Below, piece by piece: positions 10,191 to 24,722 of a DNA stretch of 47,782 bases; the first letter of the stretch is position 1; the number at the start of each line of letters is the position of its first letter. Under the pieces are notes generated by a model. The model did not search any database and was not told where the DNA came from. It worked only from the letters and a program-made list of their open reading frames with translations. The position numbers and the translations under genes were made by a program. The stretch covers positions 300,970-348,751 of the forward strand of contig NW_003134349.1 of the NCBI RefSeq assembly GCF_000003605.2. Reading direction: 5' to 3'. Source of the stretch: Saccoglossus kowalevskii. Lineage: Eukaryota; Hemichordata; Enteropneusta; Harrimaniidae.

Positions 10191-13100
10191 AATGTGATGT
10201 TTAGTTTATAAATGTTATTTTAAAGGGAAATTAATTCGTTCATCTGTGATCAAACGAGCATGTATACTAATTCGTTTTGGCTTCATTTTAAGTTTTCTAT
10301 AGTAACAATGCAGTTTAGTAACAGTAACACGGCAAGTTCAAACGCAGTCACATCACACTTTTCTTTTGTATGTACGTAGTTTATCATATACGGACACACC
10401 CCATGACACTCAAAGTGATTATATATATATATTCTCTAAGAACGTATATGAAAGATAACACATGACTGAACCTACAATAAATGAGGTTGAAATTTTCAAT
10501 TGATCCGATTCTTCGTAGGATCGCGATTTTGATATCCTGTTTATCCAATGTATCCATTTCGCCATTCCTAAAAGCGAAATGAAACTGGCGCAGTTATCTT
10601 GATTTGTGGGCCATTATTCAAAACATCGTATAGCGTTCTTGCTCATTTGCATAAAAGATCGTCGTTCACGAACACCGATTATCGTTAGATTATCCTAGTC
10701 CCGAAGACGAGCTACATAGCAGAACGTTCTATGCATTTCTATTGGCTCGGCGCGAGCTGCTGTGGAACATTGAACAACATTATTATTAATAATATTTCAG
10801 GAAATACGATGTTGGCGTATTTTGTGTTATGAAGTCAAAAGTTCAATCTGCTTGCATGAACCAATCGGATTGCCAGTATTGTTATTGCACAGTATGACGT
10901 GTACACTGTTTCATTACACTGAGGTGCCTCGATATATTGGACAAACCAGTATAATCATAATGCACAATGCACAATGCACGTGGAAAGTTAAAACAATCTA
11001 ATGGAATGTATTTGCTATGCACTTCGTTTACAAATTCAATGTATATTGCGTCGGTGTGTGCATTTCCTAATAAGGTAGCAGTAATTATGAAATACTGTAT
11101 CGTATGAAGACATACACGAATCGAACCACGATGGCATAAACTCTTCACTCAGATGATATACTTAATAACGTCAATCAAAACGTTATTAACCATGGAAACC
11201 TGTACACTTCACTTAACACTATACAGCAAGACTAATTATACCTAAGCCCACTTTTCCCGTTTCTTTTCCACGTTTTGACAGCTATTAAATCCGAATGCGA
11301 TTCAGTGAAAACGGAAGAAGAAGATTTAATCGTAGCAAATCTGTCTCCTCTGACAAGGATGCATTATACGTTTCATATTCCTTCTTTACATTTGGCTGCG
11401 AGGTTGGGAATAGTTTGAGTAACTAATTGGCTCACTACCAAATCTTTCCGCGGTAATTTATACTTATCAAATGCATTTCTAAGTTAGTTCTATTGAACTA
11501 CGAGTAGGTATATGTTTTGCTTTTGATAGCTACGATTGTGTTACAAATTGGCCACGGATTGGTTTACATTCGAAGAATTGTATGTGGTGGTGACACTGTA
11601 TTAAGGCCGTTGTAATAATATAACGGAAATCTTAGATATAGCTACAGTAAAGGGTTTTACGACCTTGATATCTGTTCAAGAATTGCCACGAACCTTTGCT
11701 TAGCAGGAACTATGCTATTGCGCTATGATCTTCCGATTGCAAAAGTTCGACTTAGAAGCTAAACAAGCAATATTAATGTCACCGTTGTCCTTATTCGCTA
11801 GCTCCAAAATTTCCCTGCTCATATATTGCATGCAGATTGAACATTGAACGCACGGATATTAAATGGTGACTATAATTCCAACGTGTATAATTAAATTAAT
11901 ACTCATTGCAATAATATCCTCAAATGAATACAAATTTATGTGTAAATTGAACTGCTCTGTCAATATCACCAACCTCTCCCCGATAATTGCCTTTATTTAC
12001 CAATCAAATGATGAATACTAAAGAATCTGAAATTACAACCTAATATAGTTACACACCCACGCACACCCCGTGAATAATTCTTATCTTTGCGCATGGCGTC
12101 GAAAGATGAAAAAACAGTTAAACACATAATTTTGCCCTCAAAGACGAAATTCAGTGATGACAAGCACCCACGTACATCGCTGTGATTGTCAATTGCATAG
12201 CATTTATCTATTTCAAATATTTAACATTAAGAAGGTGGAATTACGATTTGCAAATACAACGAAATATGAATTGGATTATTCATTATACATGGCTCAGGAA
12301 AATACCCCCCCCCCCATATCACACTATTGGAGACTAAACATGCAAAACCAACTGTGTGTGAATTTAAGGTTTGAACTTATCAGCTTTAAACCCTTTTCTC
12401 TATTTTGTTCCCCAACAAGATATACACAAACACATAGCATGTGCAAGATTATCGCGTTGACAGGGCTAGACGTCTAATATAAAAACGTAATAATCATTTA
12501 GTACGTGAACCAATCAATGCGTATTGGTAATGTGTGAATCTTGGAGCACACACACTGGTTAATATGCAATAACAACGGACATGTAATTACACGACACGGT
12601 GAAACATTGCAGGATAGCCACTCAATAGGAAGACGCCCTGTTTCAACATAAGCTGTATCTTCCACGCAATACATGCATGGTTGCGACCGATAGTATACGA
12701 CACATTGTTGCACACACTGATAAGCATTAGCTGTTTTGAAGCACGTATTAGCGGTTAAAATGTGAAGAACGTGCCTCCTGGACAAAACAAACTAAGAAGA
12801 TTTAACTCATTTTAGATACGACGCGCGTCTTAAAACTTTAATACTTGCCGAGCCCAGAAGCTAGGTTATGATCATTACAGTTCTATATTGAGAGCACATA
12901 AACAAATCTGAAAGCATTTAAATAAAACTCCGGGACTTCCATAGTATTATTATAATATTTTGCTGCGGTGTCCACCATGCTCCGGGTTATTAATATAAAA
13001 TTTGTTATTGCAATATGTGGAATTAATATTGCTCCATCAATGGACGAAAATTAAGTATTTGCTAGTTTATAGATCAGGTATTTTATAACGCTGCAACATG

Positions 13101-15983
13101 CATCATTACTAGAGTTGATTACAGGTGGGCATAGATACTTCATTGCGGGACTTCATTACATTCAGCTAGCAACCCCAATCCATGCTATGTATTAATATGC
13201 GTGCGCTCTGATCTTTTATCGTTAATAATTACACGTGCTTTAGCTATAACTCCAACTAGTCTGAGACTATAAAAAAACAGTTCACAAAAATATTATGGAT
13301 TACACTTCACTAGATCCTACATGCGAGTCAATTTTAGCATCACATCTGTCGTACTAGAAGCTGTGGATGTAGGAAGTCTCTCATCACCTGGGTCAAGTTT
13401 ATCTCTGCCAGGATACACTCTTGGATTACCCCCCCCCCCACCTCCTCCCAATAATGCTTGAATGACTCCCACCACAATTAGTTTCTGGCGTGGTAGTAAA
13501 TATCGGAAAGTCAGTATCTGATTTCACTATAAATTCTCTGGTGTGATTGTTGTAGAAAAGCGAAGATGCATTACGTGTGTATGTTTCTGTTACGGCAGTT
13601 GATTGAAGAATGACAGTCAACGCTATAGTGACAGTTTCAGTATCGTAGCTGACCTTGTTTGGTCACGGTTAGTCTGTTATCAATTAATATCACATGTCAG
13701 AGGAACCGACCAATAAAGTGCGTATTAGTTAATATTAATACAACGATGTGATCGGTTTAATCAAATCACTCAAAGCTATCATCAGATATGTGGTTTTTGT
13801 ATTGCAAAATAGAAGGGTGTGCTTAATATATATTTCGGTCGAGATGGTGAATGGCGCCACTACTGTGCAATACACGTCACCAAGACATCCGTAATTAAGA
13901 TAATCTATGAAGAATACTGTATAGCAGTTACCAAGTCATCCTGAAAAAAAACGATGAATGTGTTCAGATTTGATCTAATTAAGCGCAAACGAGTATATTT
14001 ACTGAGATGTTTAAGTTGTCATTAGTACACCTTCTAGAAAATCCTGGTGTTATTAATTATTCCCCGAGATTAGAAATAATGCCGATTAAAGACCGTTTTT
14101 CGATTTGTTAACGGGCGTGCTAATTGCTCCCTTGTCGACGCTATGTTGAGTAAACGCGATGATTATCTGCCACAGCGAGCGAAAGTGAATTAGCAAGTTT
14201 AATAAAAACAAAAGTGTCTATTTATTTAATCAATTATGGTCCCGACAAGCCAATCGTTCATAGGCACACATATAGTCGTTTAACATGTCAGATAAAAGCT
14301 AAAGATATAACAAAAGAAACACTCTAAATAAGCGACTTTCGTACATACGGAAACGTATTTCTGGAAATCGATACTAATACTGAAAAAGACGAGTCTATAA
14401 GAAGATTTATAAATAGTTTAAAACGTTTTTATCTGGAATTGACAATACGGTAAAAAAAAACTCTGCAATCAGGAAAATATAAAAAAAAAACTGTTTAGTT
14501 TTACGATAGTTCATACTTGAAGAAATAAGTGTTTAAATAAATTGATGTGATTATGATGTTTGTTTTAAACAGTCTAGCTTATCTCTATTTTGTAAGACGT
14601 CTGTTTAGTTGCGACCCTCACTAATACTGTGTATACTTTTATTTGTCACAATTACGCGTAATTGTTCTGGTTTACGTTCAGTCTTCACCGCAATTAAATT
14701 CAGGGATCAAATTCCCTGCAATATGTAGTTTGTACAGAATAGCACAGAATAGAGCGCGGTGGTGCAAATACAAATTATTCGCTGCTCGTACATATATTGC
14801 ATTTTACATAATTGATTTCGCGCAAACTCTCTACTCAATTCGAATTATTTTTGGTACAAAAGCTGGAATAATGTTGGGAACTAATTTCCTAGTAATTAGT
14901 GACAACCATACTTATGATGTGTTCACTTTAGGTTAACGAAAGTTTGATACTCGATAGGCGTATTATTTTATCTGGGTTTTGTGAACAACACCATAAAGAG
15001 AAAAGGAAAAAGAAATTTGATGATGTTTGCTTCTCATAATATTTTCGTAACGACGAATATGCTGCTATGACAACACTGTTTTGTTGAATGGAATGATACG
15101 TCACACCCAAACTGTAATGACGTAATTTATTTGTTGTGATTATTGACCCCGGTATGATGTTATGGAGATGTTGATTGCAGTGTTCCTGCCATATTTGAAA
15201 ATCTGCTGCCAACAAATAACGACATTTCTCTGCTTTAAGAAAAATATATCAGCATTGTATTAGCCGGCAACTGTTTCATTCTTCCCCAAAGAATATATGT
15301 CACCATTGACTATATACACAACGTTGTAGAATCACAGGTATACATTGTAGGAAGTGTAAATAAAATAGTGACATCGATGAATACTTACGTATATAATAAC
15401 GTTGGTAATAACTATTTTCAACCACAATGGAATAAAATACGCATTGTGAAGATTCCCGCAAACTTTTACAACACATCGACTATTATTTGTTTATTTATGA
15501 ACCTAAAAATACATGTTACGTAATCTATTATTTTTTAAAAGATCGTGAAAAAGTTTTAAGATTAAGGTTATTTTAGATTACTAAATAATTCTTCTGGTTT
15601 GAATACGTACATTACACAGGCCAAAGATTAGCGGCATTTTGTTCACCTCTATTAAATGTTTTTCATCGCACTTTATTACACTGGAAATGGCATTGCTTAT
15701 TGGGCTATCTGGAACACGATATCAGTCACTTGCTTTTGGGCAGTATCATTTCGAGTTACATCATAAACACTTTATGAGTTGATCATTTCGCAGAACTTTT
15801 TGGTTCAGTTATCACAAATTCGATATGCAAATTGTATGCAAACAGTGACTACAAACTCCGGAATAGTGTCACTGCACACAAATAATTCATTCATGCAATG
15901 CATAGTAAAAAAATAAAAGTTCCATGAATGTTTAAACATATTAGAACAGAATTCACTGGATGCTGTATGAGAATCGTCCCCAA

Positions 15984-16002
15984 ATATATATATATATATA
16001 TA
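15984..16002. repeat. (AT)n microsatellite
   Basis: A run of alternating A and T of about 19 bases in intron 1. Confidence 0.9.
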
Positions 16003-19000
16003 GATGGTTTAGGCAGTGGATTTTAAATCAGATGAAGCTCTCTTATTCTGACATGATCTAGATGTATGGTACTTCCAAAATAAAATGTCTCGGCATTTCA
16101 TCTCGAGTCGAATTTCTCATACCCGGGATATATCCTGTTCTCTGAATTGTTCTGTCGTTTTTCTTCAGTGCATATGTAAGCAATTTTCAAAGTAATTTTG
16201 CCGTTATAAGTATGTCTGTAATCAACTACAGGATTGATCACCTTAACAAGTTTTAACGAAACTATTTTTGATTGTACATTATATTGTTAGTCCTATTGAC
16301 AGACTTGCTTTTTGACCGACCAACCAACAAGGCAGTACGGCGCCACAGGGTTTGTGTAATGAAATTGGAAATAATAATGCTTGATAAACCCCACATATCT
16401 ATAAGATTTAAAACAACGTTCGGACAGTACTATTAAATTGAGCTTAAAAGTAAAATATAAATACATTTTTTTCTTAATGAAGACAAGAACCACCAGTTAT
16501 TTTTGAATCGGGGTTCAAATGTGTATATTTCTTCAGGGTGCAATCGGCGAGTGTTTATTTGCTTTAATGTACCGACTATTATTACATAGATCTCAAAAGA
16601 ATTCGTGAGTTCTTTGTAGATAGCAATGTAAGGTGTGTGTTTGTGCGGTGTGTGGGGGTACGCATGTTTCTTTAAACAGCATGTATTGTAGACACGCAGT
16701 ATTCCAATGGGTGCAGACTGTTGTGACAACTGTCTGCATGCAAGACCCATGTGACTACAGTCAAACAAGTGAAATTGATTAAGTAATAATTTTCTTGAAC
16801 GAAAAGCCCTGTGTTTCAGCGTAAACTGGAGATTGGCATGTTCAATTGAATTCAATGAAATGCGTGTAATAATCAATATTCATGACAAATAGGTGTAAAG
16901 TTCCTGCTATTTACAAATTTCAACATTGTATTTATTTGTTGGACTGTTTCAACTTTTCAAAACGGAAAGACAGTTAATCAATGCGAGTATTCAAATACAA
17001 TAAATCTTGTATTATTAATTGCGACAATGCCCAAGGGTGTCTGTTATAATATCAAAAATCATTAATATTTTAATTTTCCATCGCACTACTTATATATTTG
17101 AGTACATGACGTCAAATTGGCGCATTTGACAGTTTACCATTGTAATGATATTTTACTCGGTATTTTTTGCCTGTTCTTGTCATCGAATTCGAAACATTTT
17201 TCGAGTATTATTTATAAATAAAATTCTTCAGTGTTATAACTTTTAGTGTTCTGTTCAGTATTAAATAGTTTTAAATTAATGTGAATTTTATTTTTTTATA
17301 TTTCCATTCTGAACTCTGTTATTAGAACTTTAATGGCTCCGACGCTCATGTGATTTCTAAGATGAGTCTATTGCAAAGAATTTTTTTCTAAAACTGATTT
17401 TTTTGTAATATTCTACATTGTGTGTCATAGCATTTGTTATTTTCTTTTTCTCCTGAAATATTAATAAATAAATAAATTGAATACAGTGTTCCTTGTGGCA
17501 GGCGGGCCTTCATTGTGCCAAATAAGTCCTAGAATGAACTAAATAATACTGTATTTTGTTTGAATTTTCGAACTAAAATTACGGGTTATGGGATATATAT
17601 ATGAGAAACAATGGAATCTTGTTGTGAAACAAACATATATGCAGTGAGCATAGATAACATGTGCAAATAATTTATGTGTTGTCGATTGCAAATAGTTACA
17701 ATGTAGTTTCAATCCAAAATGAATACACCTAGATATGTTGGTAAATGAAACCCAGCTTAATACAGAGCATAGTGGCTCGAAAGCATGAATATTTCTATTA
17801 GCGATGGTCTGACTTCGTTTTCGATAACCCAGTTCGATTCACCGTTCTTTCTCGGAAGTTGAGTAGAGGATTAATAAAAAATATCACCATATTTAACGAA
17901 GCAAACAAGGTATGTCAGCATCCTGTAAAATTATTTACCGTCGACGCATCGCAAATTACGTTTCAGTTTATTTTATCGAATTTCAGTGGACGGGCATGAT
18001 TTATTCATTATTCACCAAACTTAGTTTATAGTTATTTAGATCAAATTGTCGAAGAGGTCGAGCCTCAGGCGAAGATGAAGGCTTCAACTAACAGCATAAA
18101 GCAATTACGCTGATTGATGTGGATCATGTGATGAGAGGAAGCAGTCATGATTTGGGAACACCGTGTACTTGAAACAGATCGGTCATTGGAAATGCACCGT
18201 AGCTATTACTGAGTATAGCTCTCCCTCGTGTTCTTGCTCTCTCATTGATGAAATGATTTTAATCATATACTGGCTTGTAGGGACGGAATGTTCATTATCA
18301 CCAGCTGGGTGGTATTTTACAAATGGTAAACATGTAGAATTTCCCAAACACTGATTCATCACACAAAAAATCCTTTTCGTTATGTTGGTGGTATTGTGAC
18401 ATGTTTGAGAGAAAGGGGCATTAGAACCTACTGGTCTCTCCTTGTAAAGGGTGAAATAGATTATATGCGGTCACGTGACATTAATTTCGAGTACGTCATT
18501 GGGGTTTAGGCTCGTTCAAAGCTGGTTGTTGGCTACGTACACACGAAAAGACTGTAGTCTGCGATATTTCAAATACAAAATTTACCTACCAAGTCTAGAT
18601 GGGTGGGTGGATAGATAGTTGGACATCTATTTTAGTAATCTCAACAACGCTGAATGCGAACGTTGATAAACCAAAAAATTGCAAAACTATCACTTGACAC
18701 AGATACATAAGGATTGAACTCTTGCAGACGTATCTGCTCCTGAGAGAAGTGATCAGATATGAACAGCATTTAATTTCCCGATCAAGCTTAACTTACAAAC
18801 ACTTCTTACAAATATTTGGTAAATTTAATTCATTTAGTAAATAAATTATGTACGATAACTCGTTTCCATTACTTAGTATGGGGTTTGTGCCGGCAGCGTT
18901 TAGCGAGAATCAATCACATCGATGGTGTTAGGATTTGGGTGAATGTATATATAATGAAGTAGCGGAATGCAAATTGCACAATGTATATCATCACCATACT

Positions 19001-19068
19001 GATAAATATAAAGTCGATTATTATATTTGTTTAAATCAGTTATGTGTAATTATAGTATGTAAAATGCT

Positions 19069-19118
19069 NNNNNNNNNNNNNNNNNNNNNNNNNNNNNNNN
19101 NNNNNNNNNNNNNNNNNN
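19069..19118. other. Assembly gap of 50 N
   Basis: Fifty consecutive N, a round number typical of a scaffold placeholder of unknown true length. It lies in intron 1. Any frame crossing it is an artefact. Confidence 0.98.
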
Positions 19119-19411
19119 ACGAGATAAGAAGAGGTCAAGATGGGTCACAATTTTCACGCTACCCATAGTGCAGCTTGATTGTAGACAACATACACCAAAT
19201 TGTAGAAATTTAAGAGTGACCAATTCAACAACGCGTTTATTTTCACGAGACAAATATGAACGTATTCGCCAGTGTCACGATAATTATCAACGAAATTGTT
19301 ATATGTAGGCTTGCATAAACTGACATGTAGGCGTGAGTGGCGCTCTCATCGGCCGAGCGGCTTCAGACCCCACTGGGTTTGTAGCACCACTAATCAATCT
19401 AAATTGTGATG

Positions 19412-19457
19412 TTATATTTTTTGAAACAGTTAGACTAACTGTTTCAAAAAAATAACT
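19412..19457. repeat. Long near-perfect palindrome
   Basis: A perfect 17-bp inverted repeat (TTTTTTGAAACAGTTAG at 19417-19433 and its complement at 19435-19451) is separated by a single A. With small mismatches it extends outward to GTTA/TAAC, giving about 45 bp in all. It can form a cruciform or a transcript hairpin. It lies about 300 bp from the assembly gap. Confidence 0.9.
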
Positions 19458-22400
19458 GAGCTTTGTTTTTGTATATTTTGGGCTGACGTCACAATTAATA
19501 TATGATAAATATTAATGCTATATATAATAGATTACAGTTTTGCTAATCACATGTCATTCATGAAATATAAAATACACATTCAAGAAAGACATGAATGACT
19601 TGCCTAGGTTGTATTGAATAGTCAAACTCTATAAAACACCATATAATATTCAACAAAGGATTTGTCCGAAATATTAACATCTATTATGTCTAAGTACTGA
19701 ACAAATAGGGCCTCCAAAAATATTGGGATGTCATCTTTTCCAGAAGTATCAAATGTGGATATTGAACATTTAGAAAAATTGAAATCAATATCTATTTCAA
19801 ATGTAGATATATATTAATAACAATGGTTCTAGTCACTACAAATACATAGTGGCTGTAGTATCGATGTGAATACATTGTGCTCACATGTTAGGTGATTTAG
19901 CTCTATAAATGTAAAAAGCCGAATGTCTTCAAAGATAGTTCAAGGCCGCATACGACGTGTGTAATATATGTTGTTTTGTGTGAACAAAGTGTGGGTAGAT
20001 TAGGGTTTCTGAATTCGAGCATATTATTACAATTGCATTTAATAATTTTATGCATGACAGTAACCCAGCGCCCTTGAATTGAATCAAAATTTAAATTCAG
20101 TCGTGTATATGTATGAATCGACGTTAATTTTCGCGTGGGCATATGTTATAATTACAAACACAATGAGAAAGAATTTCAAAGCACATATTAATCACAATCA
20201 CATATGTTATTAACATATTGAATCTGCCTCGGGAACGGCAATATATTAATGACTTCAATAACTATCTAAAGCGTGTACACTGACTTAGCAGTTTCCGAGA
20301 GTTCGGGAATTCACGTGTTGCTGGTATTTGTTGGTTTGGCTTCGCTCGTATGCCACCTTCAGGCAACTGTCAGTTCTGTGAGTTCAACGCTACATATGAC
20401 GTTGATCGACACATCGACGGCGGCAATCGTACCAATCTATCGTCATCTTATCGCTATCTGCTCATTGTATAGAGAGGTGGAGGTTACGATCGCTTTGATA
20501 TAAGCCACGTGATTCGCAGGTTCTAGAAGTACCAGGCTGTATGATGCACGGATGGTGGTGGTCTGGATTACCTTCAAGCTTCCTTTTTTATATTAAATTT
20601 CGAATGCAATAAGATACGCCGATCAAACTGTCAACGCACAAGGACTTTTCTAATCATAGTTAATGTTTCAACACGACATATGCCGTTTCTGTTATGGCAG
20701 GCAATATCATACGGAAATATCCCGGTATGTTAATAAAAATGGGATTACTAAAGTAATCCTGCCACCGTACTTGTCATGATGTTTTGTTGTGTTTTTTGAG
20801 GCTCTGCTATACGGGCTACAGCTTTTATAACTATCGTTAAATTGAATTAATCATTGTGTATTTTCGTGTTTTATAATCATTCAAGTTTTTTTTTTTAATT
20901 CTTTGTTACAAGTTTTATCTTGTTCTTGTAGATTATTTGTCAGTTATTTGAACTAACTGTCGATTGTGTGTAGTCATCATGTTCTTGAACTTGCAAATTC
21001 GATGTAATAACTTGGGATAATGATATTGTTTGATCATGTATCCAATATATAAATGAATTTAATCGTTCAACACAGGCAGTACTATTGCTTGGGAAATTTC
21101 GCGTGTGTAACCAGATGACCTCGCATAGCAAACGCCTTTTGAAATTGACACCTTTCAGACAGAGGAGAAAAGTGGACAACTGACAACAGTAAAATTGGAA
21201 TCGCCATTTGGGAAAAGGCCGAACGTTGAGTCAAGGTAGAAAGTAAATGAACTGGTATACATATAACAATGCCTATACCCATAGTTATTTACATTAATAT
21301 TCTGTCTAACGTTCCTTGTTATCCTATATTAATAGCACCTTCATTGGTACACTTGTCCGGAAACGGAAGTCCTTTCGCCCATGGCAACACCTTGGTTCAA
21401 TCAACTTTGCCCTGTATCGTGCATATACCATCGAGATTGAATATGGTTGAGTGCTTTTTTCAGTTTAGTCGGATTTGCCGTTCTCCCTAAAGACATCGGC
21501 AACACCATTCGTTATAAACAACTGATGTTTCCGAGTACTGAGAAAATTTACACTCAATAATCGATTTACAATCAAAGTGGAAAGAATCTTACAGAATGAT
21601 ATATAAATTTCATGAATTTTTCAATAGTATGTATCCGACATGAATTTCGAAACAGAAATACGTAGTTCATTTATCGAAAGCGTTAAATTGAAACTAAGAA
21701 ATTGATTTCCATTCCCGGGAATATTTCATTTTTGAAAATTGTTCATTGTAATGGATAAACAAGAAATTGTACGATGATCACGTGTTTTTACACATGGATA
21801 TAATAAATCAATATGTTGCATAATAGAAATAGTATTGCGAAACCGATCTTTATCTATCATGTCTCAAAACAATAAAAACTATAATGCGCACAGTAGACAC
21901 TTGTTTTTCACCTTTCAATCATTTACGACACGAATATTGACATTTTGAACAACGTTAGTGACAAATCAATTTGTTAACTGACGCTTTATGTAAAATGTAT
22001 AATGCTTCAAGAAAATGTCTAACACAAAAAAAAGTTTGTGAGAACGTCTGTTACTTAAAGGAGTGTGCATCAACAACAATGAATAGTAATGAGAATGCAA
22101 AATTAACGAGTTTTTTAGGCAAATTGTAATGTAATTGGTTGTCGCAAGTGAATGTTTGGAAATAGATTACGTCGATCACGTGGCTCTCCTTCTCCAAAGC
22201 GCATCTTGCTTTGTTGCATCGTTAGCTGTCTTGACTATTCGTGTTTGACAGTAATTTCAGATTTGGTTTGATAGCAGGAGCAGGTGTATCCGTAGACGAG
22301 TTACGTGACATGGTCTGCTCCATTCGGTATGTACTGACTACTCGCCAACAGAGTTTCAAGTCGCTCAAACAACGCATTCGTCACGAAACGACGATAGGTC

Positions 22401-23212
22401 AAAGAACACAAAAACGATTCAAACATTGTGGGGGAAATATGATTGAAAATATTTTACTTAGCGCATCACCGCTAAATTCACTAAATGGTGCGTATTGATA
22501 TATTTGTAACACCACAAAGTAGTACCACGTGCCCTTCTACTCTTCCATTCAAAGAACAACAGAGCGAACGAAATGATAAACGTGATAAGAATCCTTCAGT
22601 TAATAACACGTACAAGTGGAACAAATTGAGTTATCACACATGTGTGTTTGCGAAGCAATGTACCGGGAAACTGTCACATTCGCATACTTTGATAGAAGTA
22701 AATGGTTTTCAAATGATGTGATGAATTACAGTTTAAATACACTTAGAAATCAGTTTTCACAGAGTACAACAACTTGTGATGTTAGTTATTACTCTTAGTG
22801 GCAGTATACGACGTAAACTCATTTGTCAATTAATATCGGTGTTGACGTTGATGTATCAACTGTGTCAAAAGATTAGTGAAATGTTATTAGATGAATCTTT
22901 CTCGTCATTGGATTGTCCATTGCGTTTGCTAGTCCGTCAAATAGATATCATGGTGCGGCCAACAATACGAGATAGCATATTTGTACGACACATTATCTAG
23001 ATTTGTGGCACTGTGAACGCAGTGATGTTGTTTTATTTGAGAAATGGATATGTATATCGTCATTTATCCGATTTCTCAATATGTAATCGTTTTCAATATC
23101 GCTTTTGTTCAGTTTCAAATACAAATGCACAGAAACCCCGTAGGCAGAATTGTCTATGCATGGGTCCGCCTTGAAATGCGTAGATTTGATGCAAAAATAT
23201 TCAAACGAATAA

Positions 23213-23347
23213 TTAAAGCGCAGTAGTCTTCGAGCAGCCGTGTTCGAATTTCATGTTAATAAACAATGTATTTTACACGCGTTGTACACGTCGCTATGAG
23301 TCCCATATCAAACAGGATGTGGCACGACGACTGCCGCGGCCCTTTAA
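23213..23347 (+). mobile_element. TTAA-ended MITE, copy C (subfamily 1)
   Basis: This 135-bp copy begins TTAAAGCGCAGTAGTCTTC and ends CGACTGCCGCGGCCCTTTAA. The interior matches copies A and B, including AATAAACAATGTATTTTACA and GCTATGAGTCCCAT. The left end is more diverged and the right end has a small CGG insertion. It lies in intron 1, about 1.4 kb from exon 1. Confidence 0.85.
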
Positions 23348-24722
23348 GTAATTGCAAAATGACATAATGCGTTTTTTGGTTTACCGTATTGAAGAGTCAA
23401 ACTATGGCTATAAACCTCTTACTGGGTTAGACCGTCGTTGGTGGTTTTGCCCAAATGACAACAAGGCCGTCTGTCACCTTGTCTATTAATTTAACAGGGC
23501 TATGCAATGCAACATAACACATATCTACGAAAGGCCACTTTCACGATAGTGTTTACAATTAACCTCTAGTTACTGGCTTTTAATTTGACTTAAACGGTTT
23601 GCTTTTCTGTTCCCATGTCTCGGTAGACGTCATCGAAGGACTGGGCTATTATTATTTTATGAAGGGAAATAATTAAAAACAATGAAGCAAGTAATGACAC
23701 ATTTCACATGGATAATGTTGCACAACTAGGCTCCAACAATGCGGCAAATATCACGTAGATACAATATGCCTTAACTATTCATGGGATTAGATACTGACAG
23801 CGTACGTAATTATGTTAAAACACACTCACTCGGGTGTAGATAAACAACACGCTCGTGGTAATTGACGTCACATGGCTTGCTCCGAGCTCATGCTTCATTC
23901 TTATCTGTACTTCACACACAATACGCGTTTCCCAGGCAAATAGAACGGATATTTGTAACCCTGAACCTCGTAAAATACTAGGTAAATAATCTCGCCCATG
24001 CCCGTACTCAATAATCCCGCCCATTCACTTACGACTTATAAACCGCGTGCATAGTAAGTCCCATAACTGTATAAAAACTGATAATGAATGAAAACAAAAT
24101 TTGAAAAAAAAAATGCTGTCGGATTTATTTCTAAGTATTAATGTCAAACCGCAGCGAATACCCCGGGCGAATACAAGTACTAATCCCCACTTAAAACTTT
24201 ATAGCGTTATTAGTCGCACTGATATAGCGAGGTGTGCTTTTTAGCGTGACAATGATTCACTCAAATCCAACGCTGTAACACAGCTACTTAATGTAACCAT
24301 ACATTCAATGTGATGGGTGTACGTGTACGTGATCTGTTCACGTGCGTTGTTGCGGCGTTCGTTGGTGAGTGTTCCGCGTTAAGAGACAACAATCTCGGCA
24401 GTGTGAACAAATGTGTCACATGAATCCGCGGGTTTCTGTTTTCATTTATATTCTGTCCGATTACATCAGTGAATTGTAAATCATCGGAAGTCGGTTCTCG
24501 GTGAACACGTTCACCGGACCCCGAACGCTCACGTTACAGCAAAATTAGTGCAAATTGGTTAGGACTGCGCGTTATGTCAAATACAACATTTAACCTCTAG
24601 ATCGCGGCGTAAAAGACATGTATGTAAGTGATCGTAACATGAATAGCTGAGATGTGATGACGCACTCAGATTATAAATACGTGGCAAAAACTACACATAA
24701 TTACGTAATTATAATGACCAAC

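Larger units (their letters stand above)
6901..24722 (-). other. Intron 1 of the GABA-B-like receptor gene
   Basis: A 17.8-kb intron separates exons 1 and 2. Its donor next to exon 1 is GAG|GTTGGT (GT at 24722-24721). It contains MITE copies B and C, a CpG-dense patch near 10 kb, two runs of 11 C (12305-12315 and 13429-13439), an (AT)n run (15984-16002), the assembly gap and a strong palindrome. I checked the longer frames within it (for example 9960-10190 plus, 12498-12785 minus, 16433-16876 minus, 20273-20503 plus and 22241-23226 plus) and recognised no protein family. The remaining stretches show nothing I can name. Confidence 0.8.

Noticed and set aside
12498-12785. Minus-strand frame with YVETGRLPIEWLS, resembling the activation-loop end of receptor tyrosine kinases (GRLP.KWM.PE)
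   Set aside because: The flanks lack HRD, DFG and APE motifs, no splice sites frame the match and the frame begins without ATG. A 12-residue match alone is not enough; chance or a very old relic.
17820-17850. GTTCGATTC T-loop-like word
   Set aside because: No pairing acceptor stem, D arm or anticodon arm can be drawn upstream.
19328-19400. tRNA-derived SINE head suggested by CGGCCGAGCGG (A-box-like)
   Set aside because: No acceptable B box follows at the right distance, there is no tRNA fold and no second copy was seen in the window.
22241-23226. Chain of plus-strand frames suggesting a decayed gene
   Set aside because: The frames shift phase, share no family resemblance and lie inside the receptor intron next to a MITE. 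I see no domain or splice pattern.
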